Assembly: GCA_964015995.1 (NCBI GenBank)
Contig: CAXHFH010000038.1
Coordinates: forward strand, 1-19,750
Direction of reading: 5' to 3'
Source: UBA1672 sp964015995
GTDB lineage: Bacteria; Pseudomonadota; Alphaproteobacteria; Micavibrionales; Micavibrionaceae
Length of the DNA stretch: 19,750 nucleotides
Both the position numbers and the translations under genes were made by a program. This document shows positions 1-8,174 of this stretch, piece after piece. Below the pieces are notes generated by a model. It saw only the letters and a list, made by a program, of their open reading frames with translations. It ran no database searches and was not told the origin of the DNA. Positions within the stretch are counted from its first letter, which is position 1. The number at the start of each line of letters is the position of its first letter.

Positions 1-1
1 G

Positions 2-196
2 CCTCTGGAAATTAAAAAATCTTTCGAGCTCTCTCCTTATGTCGATGGTTTGTTTATTGATGTGGTTAAGAAATTTAATTGGGGTGGGGAGTATATGGAG
101 TATTTTAAAGTGAAGTTTGCTGATGTTAATTTTAAAGATGCGTCAACCGATCGTGGTACAACGCTTCTATGCTTAGAGCCGGAAATGTATAAATAA
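2..196 (+). CDS. C-terminal fragment of an unrecognised protein (left contig edge)
   Basis: An open frame runs from base 2 to a TAA stop at 194-196 and gives 64 residues, ending in LCLEPEMYK. There is no start codon in a suitable place, so the gene enters from outside the window. The fragment is mixed polar and aromatic (for example FNWGGEYMEYFKV), with no membrane segment, and I do not recognise a family. The next gene starts only 17 bases after the stop on the same strand, with its ribosome binding site just after this stop, so the two are probably cotranscribed. That the frame is real is inferred from the open frame reaching the contig edge and the tight operon spacing. It is too short to test by composition. 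Confidence 0.55.
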   Translation, partial: PLEIKKSFELSPYVDGLFIDVVKKFNWGGEYMEYFKVKFADVNFKDASTDRGTTLLCLEPEMYK

Positions 197-213
197 TTAA
201 AAGGTTGGGGTAA

Positions 214-741
214 TTGAAAAACTTCATTTTTCCATATAAGGGGATATCACCCAAAATCAATGACAGCGCCTTTATCGCGCCTTCTGCAAGTGTTGTTGGT
301 GATGTTGAAATCGCTGAAGATGCCAACATTTGGTATAACTGCGTTCTGCGCGGGGATGTGAATGACATTAAAGTCGGCGCGCGTACCAATATTCAAGACG
401 GCACAGTTATTCATGTTACAACAGATTTCTCGGGAACATATATCGGAAGTGATGTCACGGTTGGTCACGCTGCGATTTTGCATGCCTGTACTGTTGAAGA
501 TTACGGTTTTGTGGGTATGCAAGCTTGCGCGATGGATGGATCTGTTGTCGAAAGTAATGCGATGTTGGCCGCAGGGGCATTGTTAACGCCGAATAAGCGT
601 GTGCCAAGCGGGCAGTTATGGGCAGGGCGTCCTGCGGTTTATATGCGTGATTTAAAGCAAGAAGAACTCGATTATATCAAATGGTCTGCCAAACACTACG
701 CCGAATTGGGGCGGGAGCATAAGAAGAATGTTTCCATTTAG
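214..741 (+). CDS. Gamma-class carbonic anhydrase family protein (YrdA/PaaY-like)
   Basis: This 175-residue protein is a left-handed beta-helix hexapeptide-repeat protein of the gamma-carbonic anhydrase family, whose archetype hydrates CO2 as a trimer with metal bound between subunits. The three expected metal-ligand histidines are present: H67 (in TVIHV) and H85 and H90 (in VGHAAILH). The family hallmarks IWYNCVLRGD (39-48), NIQDGTVIH (59-67) and LWAGRPA (135-141) are all visible. Length matches the family. The start is TTG at 214, chosen because an AAAGG-like site lies about 9 bases upstream and family members begin at this point relative to the PYKG motif; no in-frame ATG fits. The next gene starts 14 bases before this stop. 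Many YrdA-type members show little or no measured carbonic anhydrase activity, so the exact reaction is uncertain. Confidence 0.9.
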   Translation: MKNFIFPYKGISPKINDSAFIAPSASVVGDVEIAEDANIWYNCVLRGDVNDIKVGARTNIQDGTVIHVTTDFSGTYIGSDVTVGHAAILHACTVEDYGFVGMQACAMDGSVVESNAMLAAGALLTPNKRVPSGQLWAGRPAVYMRDLKQEELDYIKWSAKHYAELGREHKKNVSI

Positions 742-1528
742 GTTGCTTTGTCGATTGTTCATCGCGGTGTGCCTGTGCTTGTTTGTGACAGTACCTTATG
801 CAATCGCACAAAAGCCAATAGAACGGGTTACGCCGCTTCATGAAAAACCGATTTTAGGCGCAACCAAACGGTTTGAACGTAAAACAGTGTATCTTGATGT
901 TGGTGATACAAGGCGGCAAATGAATTACTATTGGTACGCCCCTCAACCGCCATATCCTGATGGGCTTGAGTTTCCGTTGGTTGTGATTTTACATGGTAGT
1001 ACGGGGTATTCCTACGCTGGTAAATATTTAACGGAACCCAATGTACGTGTTCAGTATCCTGCATTTATATTGATTCCGATGGCACCAGAGGGGGCGCTAT
1101 GGAGCTACCCCGAGCGTGTTTCCAACTATACGCAGGAATTTCCGCATGTTGTTAAGCTTATAGAGCAATTAAGCGCTAGTTATCCCATTGATAAAAAACG
1201 TCTTTATGCTGTTGGGTGCTCTATGGGCGGATATGGTGTGTTTGGCGTCGCCAACTTCTATAGTCATATTTTCGCGGCGGGTGTTTCCATTAGTGGAGAG
1301 TGGTATCCACAGCGCGCGAAGGATATGCTGACAATGCCGATGCTGATATTTGCAGGCGCGTATGATACGGCTGTTCCGATTGCGAAAACAAGGGCGCTCG
1401 TTAAGGCACTGAAAGACCTAAAAGCGCCCATTCAATATACGGAATACAAAATGAACCACAATTGTCCTGCGAGTGTGTTTTATACTGAGAACGTATGGAA
1501 ATGGTTGTTTTCTAAGAAATTGAAGTGA
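728..1528 (+). CDS. Exported alpha/beta hydrolase, predicted esterase/peptidase (COG4099 / PHB-depolymerase-like)
   Basis: This is a 266-residue protein with a Sec signal peptide: a basic start, a hydrophobic core at about 9-23, and AIA|Q giving likely cleavage after residue 27. It is therefore expected in the periplasm or outside the cell. The mature part is an alpha/beta hydrolase. The oxyanion-hole region is LVVILHG (84-90), the nucleophile elbow is GCSMGG with Ser165, the acid is Asp213 in AGAYDTAVP, and His244 sits in MNHNC. The order and the spacing resemble predicted peptidases/esterases of COG4099 and the LpqC/PHB-depolymerase family. The natural substrate cannot be read from the sequence. 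The start overlaps the preceding gene by 14 bases and has GGGAG at 713-717. It converges on the phaC-receiver operon, but a link to PHA degradation is only speculation. Confidence 0.82.
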   Translation: MFPFRLLCRLFIAVCLCLFVTVPYAIAQKPIERVTPLHEKPILGATKRFERKTVYLDVGDTRRQMNYYWYAPQPPYPDGLEFPLVVILHGSTGYSYAGKYLTEPNVRVQYPAFILIPMAPEGALWSYPERVSNYTQEFPHVVKLIEQLSASYPIDKKRLYAVGCSMGGYGVFGVANFYSHIFAAGVSISGEWYPQRAKDMLTMPMLIFAGAYDTAVPIAKTRALVKALKDLKAPIQYTEYKMNHNCPASVFYTENVWKWLFSKKLK

Positions 1529-1538
1529 TTTTGTTGAT

Positions 1539-1943
1539 TTAACGCAAGTTCCGTCTAAGGACTTCGATAAATTCATCTGAATTAATCTCTGATTTTAAAA
1601 ATACGTTATTTGCGCCTTGTTTCACGGCTTCATCCGCTGTCATTTGCACCCCAAAGCTCGTAATAACAATGATGGGGGTCTTTTTGTGGTGTTTTCTTAT
1701 ATCATTCACCGAACTTGGCCCATAACCATCAGGAAGGTTTAGATCGAGGAGGATTAAGTCTATTTTGTTCTCCGCGCAGTATTTATTGGCATCACGGAGT
1801 GTTTGGACAACGGCGATGTTGCTGTTTGGGATTATATGTTGAATTCTTCTGACTAACAGCAGGCGATCCGCGTAATCATCCTCAACGATGAGGATATTTA
1901 CAGGGGTTGCTTCAACCATATCAATTTCTTGTTCTAAACTCAT
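1539..1943 (-). CDS. Stand-alone receiver-domain response regulator coupled to phaC
   Basis: This 134-residue protein is a single CheY-like receiver domain with no output domain. The acidic pocket is E21-D22-D23, the phosphoacceptor is Asp67 in LILLDLNLPDG, the switch threonine is T95 in IIVITS, and the conserved lysine is K117 in FLKSE. The family acts by phosphorelay from a histidine kinase, with output by protein-protein contact; no kinase gene lies in the window. Its ATG overlaps the phaC stop as ATGA (1940-1943), so translation is probably coupled to phaC. An alternative ATG at codon 9 (1919) would remove a short acidic leader, but the overlap favours the upstream start. It ends 10 bases from the convergent hydrolase gene. 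Confidence 0.9.
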   Translation of the reverse strand: MSLEQEIDMVEATPVNILIVEDDYADRLLLVRRIQHIIPNSNIAVVQTLRDANKYCAENKIDLILLDLNLPDGYGPSSVNDIRKHHKKTPIIVITSFGVQMTADEAVKQGANNVFLKSEINSDEFIEVLRRNLR

Positions 1944-3748
1944 TTGTTCTTCACCTTAACATAACTTCCCGGAGCCGGTTCAATGCCTTTTTTGATTTTA
2001 CGCGCCGTAACGTATTCTTTTATATGGGGTTTTGCCCATTTTTGCCAAAACGGCCACCATGACCCATCATGTTCTGTCGCATTTTCAAACCACTGATCGG
2101 GTGTAGCTGCTTTCTTGCTGTTTGTCCAATAGCAATACTTGTTTTTAACAGGTGGGTTCACAACGCCGGCAATATGACCCGAAGCCGCTAACGTGAATGT
2201 GACATCACTTTTTATACGTTGTGCGCCTGCATACGTGGCGATCCATGGTGCGATATGATCCTCTTTTGTGGATACAAAGTGACACGGTGTTTTGATTTTC
2301 GAGATATCAATATCAACGCCATCAATCGTTATGCCGCCTTTTTCAACCAGTTTATTGTCACGGTACATATTGCGCAGGTAAAAACGGTGCATCGCGGCGG
2401 GCATATTTGTGCAATCGTCATTCCAATAGAGTAAGTCGAAGGGGAAGGGCTCTTTGCCCAGGAGGTAATTATTGACAACGAATGACCAAATCAAATCATT
2501 GGCACGCATTAAACTAAAGGTCTTCTGAAGCTCTTTACCACTAAGGACCCCGTGTTTACTCATCATTTTTTCTAAGTGCTCAAGCTGCTCATCATCCAAA
2601 AATAGTTTCATGTCACCGGCATGCTCAAAATCAATCAGCGTTGTTAAAAACGTTGCAGATGCGATCTTATCGGCGTCTTTTTTTGATGTAAGGTAAGCAA
2701 GCGTGGTCGTAAGCAGAGTGCCGCCAAGGCAATACCCCATGGCATTGACTTGCTCTTCTTTTGTTGCTTTCTGAATTTGTGTGATGGCATCTAAAATACC
2801 TTCAAACATATAATCTTCAAATTTCTTCTCGGCAAGCTCAGCCGTTGGATTGACCCATGAAATCATGAATACGGTATGGCCTTGCTCTACCATCCACTCG
2901 ACGAGTGAGTTGCCTTCGCGCAAATCCAGAATGTAATATTTATTGATCCATGGTGGAATAATTAACAAAGGCGTTTTGAACACCTTTTCTGTTTTCGGTT
3001 CATACTGAATCAATTGCATTAAGTCATTCTGGTAAATCACGCTACCTTTGGTGACGGCGATATTCTTACCAAGCTCGAATGCATCATAATTTGTTGTGCT
3101 GATGTTTAAATCACCATGACCGCGTTTCAAATCATTAATTAGGTTTTCGAAACCCTTGACTAAATTTTGTCCACCAGAGCTTATGGTCTCTTTGATGACA
3201 TCGGGGTTCGTAACCGCAAAGTTCGTGGGTGACATCGCATCGGTCAGTAATTTTGCCTGAAACTTCAGCTTTTCTTTTTGTTTATCATCAAGTCCGTCAA
3301 CAGAGCCTATTGTTCGATCAACATGCTGGCATGTTAATAGGTATGAATTCTTGATGAAATCAAATAGGGCACTTTCCTGCCATTCAGGTGATTTAAACCT
3401 GCGGTCTGCTTTGATATCACTGGTGGGGGCTTGTGATTCTTCGCCCATGAACTTGTTGACACTGTTTTGCCAGAGGTTCATCCAGTCTTGCATGAACTCT
3501 GTTTGAATCTCGAAATATTTCTCAGGGTTCTGGGACACTTTATCAAGGAAATCCAGATATGTTGCACGGATATTCATCGGATCAAAGTTAAACGAAGCCA
3601 GTTCTTCAGCCGCCTCAGGGGATGAGTATTTTTCCATGTACTCTTCAAATACTGGCTGTGCATTTTCATATGCCTCTAATATAGCTTTGCCCAATGCAAT
3701 TGGGTCAGGCATTTGTACGGTGTCATTATCGGCTGTTTTTGCGTTCAT
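1940..3748 (-). CDS. phaC: Class I poly(3-hydroxyalkanoate) synthase PhaC
   Basis: This 602-residue enzyme polymerises (R)-3-hydroxyacyl-CoA into polyhydroxyalkanoate at the granule surface. The lipase-box-like motif GYCLGG carries the nucleophile Cys340. The other triad members are Asp497 (in STKEDHIAP) and His525 (in AASGHIAG), with spacing close to that of the Ralstonia eutropha enzyme (C319, D480, H508). The N-terminal PhaC_N region and the tryptophan-rich C-terminal stretch (SWWPFWQKW, 563-571) are typical of class I, and there is no PhaE or PhaR subunit gene next to it. The ATG has AGGGA at 3758-3762. A receiver-domain gene follows with a 4-base overlap. No phasin, phaA, phaB or phaZ gene is seen in the window. 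Confidence 0.97.
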   Translation of the reverse strand: MNAKTADNDTVQMPDPIALGKAILEAYENAQPVFEEYMEKYSSPEAAEELASFNFDPMNIRATYLDFLDKVSQNPEKYFEIQTEFMQDWMNLWQNSVNKFMGEESQAPTSDIKADRRFKSPEWQESALFDFIKNSYLLTCQHVDRTIGSVDGLDDKQKEKLKFQAKLLTDAMSPTNFAVTNPDVIKETISSGGQNLVKGFENLINDLKRGHGDLNISTTNYDAFELGKNIAVTKGSVIYQNDLMQLIQYEPKTEKVFKTPLLIIPPWINKYYILDLREGNSLVEWMVEQGHTVFMISWVNPTAELAEKKFEDYMFEGILDAITQIQKATKEEQVNAMGYCLGGTLLTTTLAYLTSKKDADKIASATFLTTLIDFEHAGDMKLFLDDEQLEHLEKMMSKHGVLSGKELQKTFSLMRANDLIWSFVVNNYLLGKEPFPFDLLYWNDDCTNMPAAMHRFYLRNMYRDNKLVEKGGITIDGVDIDISKIKTPCHFVSTKEDHIAPWIATYAGAQRIKSDVTFTLAASGHIAGVVNPPVKNKYCYWTNSKKAATPDQWFENATEHDGSWWPFWQKWAKPHIKEYVTARKIKKGIEPAPGSYVKVKNK

Positions 3749-3778
3749 TGTGAATGATCCCTGATGTTGGTGTCGTTG

Positions 3779-3807
3779 TTTATGATGGCTTATGCACCAA
3801 ATAGCAA
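3779..3807 (-). promoter_or_regulatory. Candidate phaC promoter
   Basis: Read on the minus strand, TTGCTA (3802-3807) and CATAAA (3779-3784) are separated by 17 bases, each matching four of six sigma-70-type consensus positions. The predicted start would lie about 25-30 bases before the phaC ATG. The -35 element overlaps the tandem repeat at 3803-3818. This rests on pattern matching only. Confidence 0.35.
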
Positions 3808-3818
3808 TAAAGCAATAA
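3803..3818. repeat. Tandem 8-bp direct repeat AGCAATAA x2 in the phaC-hom intergenic region
   Basis: Two perfect, immediately adjacent copies of AGCAATAA lie in the divergent region and overlap the -35 of the candidate phaC promoter. The position would suit an operator. Which protein binds it, if any, cannot be told; a PhaR-type regulator is one possibility but the match is not specific. Confidence 0.5.
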
Positions 3819-3839
3819 TCGTGCCTGTTTTTTTATATC

Positions 3840-3845
3840 TATAAT
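3840..3845 (+). promoter_or_regulatory. Candidate -10 element for the hom-glpX-recJ operon
   Basis: A perfect TATAAT stands 75 bases before the hom ATG in the divergent region. No good -35 is found 16-18 bases upstream. A second option is TTGAAA (3859-3864) with a weak -10 (TAAGAC, 3882-3887) at 17-base spacing. Either could serve; neither is strong evidence alone. Confidence 0.35.
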
Positions 3846-3919
3846 TTACGCAGTGCACTTGAAACAACCCGAAAAGAAGGCTAAGACCATACTTCAACTT
3901 TTAAAGGGTATTAAGAGCA

Positions 3920-5212
3920 ATGGCAAAACCTTTTCGCATTGGTATAGCAGGTCTGGGAACAGTCGGTACGGGCGTTGTTAAAATATTGACTGAGAATTCT
4001 GATCTCGTGAATATGAGAGCAGGACGCGAAATTCAGATTGCTGCAGTGTCTGCACGCAGCAAAGATAAAGACCGTGGCATTGATCTTAGTGCGTATGATT
4101 GGGTTGATAACCCGGAAGATATTTCATCCTACGATCACCTTGATGCTGTTATTGAACTCATTGGTGGTTCTGAAGGCGTTGCTGCAGATATTGTGCGCAC
4201 ATCTTTGGATAATAAACGTCATGTTGTAACCGCGAATAAAGCGTTGGTTGCTTTGCACGGTTATGAACTTGCGCAAAAGGCAGAAAGCAATGACGTATCG
4301 TTGATGTATGAAGCCGCCGTTGCGGGGGGTATTCCGATTATTAAGTCCATGCGTGAAGGCTTGGCCGCAAACAACATAAATGCTGTGTATGGCATATTGA
4401 ATGGTACGTGTAATTACATCCTGACCATCATGCGTGAAACGGGCCGCGATTTTGCCGATGTGTTGCAAGAGGCGCAAGATCATGGATACGCTGAGGCAGA
4501 CCCTACGTTTGATATTGAGGGGATCGATGCTGCGCATAAATTGTGCATTCTAACGTCTATCGCATTTGGCGTTAAGCCCGATTTTGAGGCGCTCCAAATA
4601 CGTGGCATCACGCAAATTAATGCAACAGACATTGCATACGCAACAGAGTTTGGGTATCGCATAAAATTATTGGGTATCGCCCGTAAAGTGGATGGTGAGA
4701 TTATGCAGGTTTTAGAACCTTGCCTTGTGCCAATCCAATCGCCCATGGGGATTGTCGATGATGTCTATAACGCGGTTTACGCGGAAGGTGATTTTGTGGA
4801 AACGCCTTTATTAACAGGTAAAGGTGCAGGTGAAGGACCAACGGCATCTTCTGTGGTTTCCGATATTATTGATTTGGCGCGCGGGTTTAAAGTTCCGACA
4901 TTTGGTATCCCCGTAGGTGATCTTAAGGATGCTGACTGGATTGATCTGGGTGATACAACGGCACGTTATTATCTGCGTTTAGCCGTTTTAGATCAACCTG
5001 GTGTTATCGCGGATATTGCGTCTATTTTGAAAGATCAAAATATATCAATCGAGGGCATGGTGCAGCGCGGGCGTGACCCGGGTCAGTCCGTACCGATCGT
5101 TTTGACATTACATGAAGCGCGCCATGAAAATATGACCAATGCTGTGTCTCAGATAGAATCGTTGAGCGCATGTAAGGAAAAACCTTGTCTCATGCGTATT
5201 GAAGAGATATAG
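3920..5212 (+). CDS. hom: Homoserine dehydrogenase with C-terminal ACT domain
   Basis: This 430-residue enzyme reduces aspartate semialdehyde to homoserine with NAD(P)H, the branch point to threonine and methionine. The N-terminal Rossmann motif is GLGTVG (11-16). Family signatures are TANKA (104-108), EAAVAGGIP (131-139), NGTCNY (161-166), DIEGIDAAHK (198-207, the catalytic region) and KGAGEGPTASSV (301-312). An ACT domain occupies about 350-430 (YYLRLAVLDQPGVIADIA), which in this family gives feedback control by threonine. Length is that of the monofunctional bacterial enzyme. glpX follows after 30 bases and recJ after that, an order common in alphaproteobacteria. AAGGG (3904-3908) and AAGAG (3913-3917) precede the ATG. 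Confidence 0.97.
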   Translation: MAKPFRIGIAGLGTVGTGVVKILTENSDLVNMRAGREIQIAAVSARSKDKDRGIDLSAYDWVDNPEDISSYDHLDAVIELIGGSEGVAADIVRTSLDNKRHVVTANKALVALHGYELAQKAESNDVSLMYEAAVAGGIPIIKSMREGLAANNINAVYGILNGTCNYILTIMRETGRDFADVLQEAQDHGYAEADPTFDIEGIDAAHKLCILTSIAFGVKPDFEALQIRGITQINATDIAYATEFGYRIKLLGIARKVDGEIMQVLEPCLVPIQSPMGIVDDVYNAVYAEGDFVETPLLTGKGAGEGPTASSVVSDIIDLARGFKVPTFGIPVGDLKDADWIDLGDTTARYYLRLAVLDQPGVIADIASILKDQNISIEGMVQRGRDPGQSVPIVLTLHEARHENMTNAVSQIESLSACKEKPCLMRIEEI

Positions 5213-5242
5213 GATAGGGCGTATTAAGAACAGGAAAGACCA

Positions 5243-6262
5243 ATGACACAAGCACAGGCAAATAATATGACAGATGCAAACCAAGCAGAACTTATGGATC
5301 GTAACCTCGCGTTAGAACTGGCGCGCGTAACTGAGGCTGCGGCTTTAGCGGCATCAAAGCTTGTTGGGCGCGGCGATAAGGTTGCGGCTGATCAGGTGGC
5401 TGTTGATGCTATGCGTCACGCACTGAACTCGCTTCATATTCAAGGGCGCGTTGTTATTGGTGAAGGTGAACGTGATGAAGCGCCGATGCTTTATATTGGT
5501 GAAGAAGTCGGTGATGGCAAAGGCCCGCGCGTTGATATCGCGCTTGACCCGCTTGAAGGCACAGACATTACGGCGGCTGGTGGCCCGAATGCTTTGGCTG
5601 TAGTTGCGATGACTGATGAAGGCGGTTTTTTGAATGCGCCTGATGTTTACATGGATAAAATTGCTGTTGGCCCAACGGTTGACCCGAGTGTGCTTGATCT
5701 GGATGCGCCAATCGGTGATGTTTTGGCGAAAATGGCCAAAGAAAAAGGCGGTAAGATTGAAGAGCTGATGGTGTGTATCCTTGATCGTCCGCGTCATGAG
5801 AAATTAATTAGCGATGTGCGTCAAACAGGCGCGCGCATCAACCTAATCGGTGATGGTGATGTTAGTGCGATTATCGCGACAACTGAAGCCGACACAGGTA
5901 TTGATCTGTATGTTGGTTCAGGCGGTGCACCGGAAGGTGTGCTTGCGGCGGCTGCGTTGCAGTGTATTGGCGGTGCAATGTTGGGTCGTTTGACCTTCCG
6001 TAATGATGATGAGCGCGCCCGTGCTGAGCGTTGGGGTATTACAGACCTTGATGCGATCTATACGACAGATGATCTTGCCAAGGGTGACAATGTTATGTTC
6101 GCCGCAACCGGTGTGACAGATGGTGCAATGCTTCGTGGTGTGCGTCGTTATGCAGGTGGTGCCAAGACATCAACGATTGTTATGCGTTCAAAGTCTGGTA
6201 CGGTGCGCCGTATCGAAGCCACGCATAATTTCAAGCGTAAAGACTGGATCAAAGCCATATAA
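5243..6262 (+). CDS. glpX: Class II fructose-1,6-bisphosphatase GlpX
   Basis: This 339-residue enzyme hydrolyses fructose 1,6-bisphosphate to fructose 6-phosphate in gluconeogenesis; some relatives also accept sedoheptulose 1,7-bisphosphate. The metal- and phosphate-binding signatures of the lithium-sensitive phosphatase superfamily are present: GEGERDEAPMLYIGE (73-87) and DPLEGTD (102-108). GSGGAPEGVLAAAAL (225-239) and TGVTDGAMLRGV (289-300) are also characteristic of GlpX. The ATG at 5243 has an AGGAA site at 5232-5236 with good spacing; a second ATG at codon 9 is less well placed. It lies between hom and recJ in one apparent operon. Coding sequence is intact and of usual length. Confidence 0.97.
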   Translation: MTQAQANNMTDANQAELMDRNLALELARVTEAAALAASKLVGRGDKVAADQVAVDAMRHALNSLHIQGRVVIGEGERDEAPMLYIGEEVGDGKGPRVDIALDPLEGTDITAAGGPNALAVVAMTDEGGFLNAPDVYMDKIAVGPTVDPSVLDLDAPIGDVLAKMAKEKGGKIEELMVCILDRPRHEKLISDVRQTGARINLIGDGDVSAIIATTEADTGIDLYVGSGGAPEGVLAAAALQCIGGAMLGRLTFRNDDERARAERWGITDLDAIYTTDDLAKGDNVMFAATGVTDGAMLRGVRRYAGGAKTSTIVMRSKSGTVRRIEATHNFKRKDWIKAI

Positions 6263-6313
6263 TAGAGGGCTTCTTGCTTTCATTGGGGGTGCGAATCCGC
6301 TACGCTTGTTTTC

Positions 6314-8122
6314 ATGTCAAAAACACTTGTTGAAACTTCGCTGAATAAAGCGCGTTGGGTAATTCCTGATGCTTCCCTGGATGATATTGATCTTATGATG
6401 CAACGGCACGATGTGCCCGAAGTCGTCGCGCGGTTATTGTGTCAGCGCGGCGTTACGATTACTGAAGCCGAGAGCTTCCTAAACCCCACCTTGAAAAATG
6501 ACTTTCCTGACCCGTTTTCCTTAAAGGGGATGGGGGATATGGCCGAAGAGATTGCCATTGCGATTGAAGATAAGAAAAGCTTTGCGATATTCGGGGATTT
6601 TGATGTCGATGGAGCAACGTCTTCTGCTGTGCTCTGTCGGTTTTTAAAGGCCGTGGGCATAGACGCACCAATTTATATTCCTGATCGCCTCAGCGAAGGC
6701 TATGGCCCCAATATAGACGCATTGAAGAGCTTGAAAGAGCAGGGTGCGGACATTCTGATGATGCTTGATTGTGGTACAACCGCATTTGACGTGGTGAAGG
6801 TTGGAACGGATTTAGGATTACAGATTGTCATTTTAGACCATCATGAAGCCGAGGATAAGCTCCCTGATTGCTGGCATGTGATTAACCCAAAACGCAAAGA
6901 CGATTCATCGGGCCTGGATATGCTCGCGGCCGTTGGCGTGACCTTCATGGTGTGCGTGGCCATTAATAACCGTCTGCGTGATCGAGGTTTCTACACGCAA
7001 AACGGAATCAATGAACCGAATTTGAAAGGCTTAATGGATATCGTGGCGCTTGGCACTGTGTGCGACATGGTGCCGTTAACCGCGGTGAATCGTTTATTTG
7101 TACGTTCGGGATTTGCTGTACCGGAACAGGCCTTGAATACGGGAATTAAGGCATTAATGAGTGCCGCGGGGATATCCGCACCGATTAGCACCTATGATTG
7201 CGGGTTCGTTTTAGGGCCACGCATTAACGCCGGAAGCCGTGTTCATAAGGCCGATTTAGGCGCGCAGTTACTCACCAGTGAAAACGCAGAGGATTGTAAG
7301 AATATCGCGTGGACGCTTAATGATTGTAACGATAAGCGCAAAGCCATCCAGCAGGAGATGGAGGCACACGCCATAGCGATGGTAGAAGAACAAGGCATAC
7401 AGGATGACCCGTTGATCCTTGTTGGGCATGAGGATTGGCATCCCGGGCTCAGTGGTCTTGTTGCGGGGCGTTTGAAGGAGAAATACAAGAAACCTGCCTG
7501 TGTTGTGACGTATGCACATGATCTGTCAGGCAAGAAAGAGGGGCGCGGTTCTGGTCGTTCCATTCCGGGGATTCATATCGCACAGGCCTTTATTGACGCA
7601 CGCGGAGCGGAGATACTCGAAAAAGGTGGCGGGCACGCTATGGCAGGTGGCTTCACGGTTGAGCCTGATAAGGTTGAGGCGCTGCGTACTTTTCTGTGCG
7701 AGCATATTCAAAAGCAAATGGAGAATACCGATACCAATGTTGAAACTGTCATTGATGCTGTTCTGACGACACGCGGTATAACCACTAATCTTGTGGAAGT
7801 CTTACAAAATAATGTTGGCCCGTTCGGGCAGGAACAGCCTGAGCCTGTCTTTATGCTTGAGAATGTACGGATTCATAAGGCGGATGTTCTCGGGCAGAGT
7901 CATATTCGGGTCATGATCAGTGATTGGGAGGGGGGCAGCCGTATTAAGGCGATGGCCTTCCGCAGCGTCGATACGCCGCTTGGTGATGCGCTGCTCAAAA
8001 GCGGTTCACATGCGTATCATATTGTAGGTCAGCTCAAAATCAATGAATGGCAGGGACGGAAATCTGCGGAAATGCATATTATTGATGCAGCCCTTGCCTC
8101 AGAAGAGCGCGCTGTTGCTTAA
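6314..8122 (+). CDS. recJ: Single-stranded-DNA-specific exonuclease RecJ
   Basis: This 602-residue 5'-3' single-strand DNA exonuclease works in recombination, mismatch and base-excision repair. The DHH-family metal site is visible: D95, D97 and D99 in FGDFDVDG, D152 in LDCG, DHH at 175-177, and D251 in TVCDMVPL. The RecJ signature GPRINAGSR (301-309) follows. The DHHA1 domain carries GRSIPGIHIAQAF and GGGHAMAGGF (438-447), and an OB-fold region fills about 480-595. Length fits the family. There are 51 bases between glpX and the ATG at 6314. No good ribosome binding site is seen before it and no in-frame upstream start exists within that gap, so the start rests on family alignment. Confidence 0.97.
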   Translation: MSKTLVETSLNKARWVIPDASLDDIDLMMQRHDVPEVVARLLCQRGVTITEAESFLNPTLKNDFPDPFSLKGMGDMAEEIAIAIEDKKSFAIFGDFDVDGATSSAVLCRFLKAVGIDAPIYIPDRLSEGYGPNIDALKSLKEQGADILMMLDCGTTAFDVVKVGTDLGLQIVILDHHEAEDKLPDCWHVINPKRKDDSSGLDMLAAVGVTFMVCVAINNRLRDRGFYTQNGINEPNLKGLMDIVALGTVCDMVPLTAVNRLFVRSGFAVPEQALNTGIKALMSAAGISAPISTYDCGFVLGPRINAGSRVHKADLGAQLLTSENAEDCKNIAWTLNDCNDKRKAIQQEMEAHAIAMVEEQGIQDDPLILVGHEDWHPGLSGLVAGRLKEKYKKPACVVTYAHDLSGKKEGRGSGRSIPGIHIAQAFIDARGAEILEKGGGHAMAGGFTVEPDKVEALRTFLCEHIQKQMENTDTNVETVIDAVLTTRGITTNLVEVLQNNVGPFGQEQPEPVFMLENVRIHKADVLGQSHIRVMISDWEGGSRIKAMAFRSVDTPLGDALLKSGSHAYHIVGQLKINEWQGRKSAEMHIIDAALASEERAVA

Positions 8123-8142
8123 GTTTATTTCATAAGTATGAT
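8115..8142 (+). promoter_or_regulatory. Candidate promoter for the MerC-like gene
   Basis: TTGCTT (8115-8120) and TATGAT (8137-8142) are spaced by 16 bases. The -10 matches five of six consensus bases and the -35 has only the TTG. The pair lies at the end of recJ and overlaps the Zur-like inverted repeat, as expected for a repressed promoter. An alternative -10, TATAAC, lies at 8147-8152. Confidence 0.4.
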
Positions 8143-8157
8143 ACAGTATAACATTAC
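8135..8157. promoter_or_regulatory. Zur-like inverted repeat (candidate zinc-uptake-regulator operator)
   Basis: The core ATGATACAGTATAACAT (8138-8154) is an imperfect inverted repeat around G8146, with six of eight pairs complementary. The right half TATAACATTAC matches ten of eleven positions of the enterobacterial Zur half-site TATAACATTTC as I recall it. It overlaps a candidate -10 and precedes a gene for a membrane protein with a His-rich tail. Binding by Zur is an inference; no zur gene is in the window. Confidence 0.4.
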
Positions 8158-8174
8158 ACTTTACTTTTACGTGA

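Noticed and set aside
728..3748. A PHA synthesis/depolymerisation module (hydrolase plus phaC)
   Set aside because: The hydrolase has an export signal and fits COG4099-type esterases; PHA granules are cytoplasmic, so adjacency alone does not support a shared pathway.
3901..3914. Possible CtrA site TTAA-N6-TTAA before hom
   Set aside because: CtrA sites need a 7-base spacer; here it is 6, and the site abuts the start codon.
4124..4537. Minus-strand frame of 137 codons inside hom
   Set aside because: Shadow of the conserved hom frame, with no recognisable motif and no ribosome binding site.
5354..5797. Minus-strand frame of 147 codons inside glpX
   Set aside because: Antisense shadow of a strongly conserved gene.
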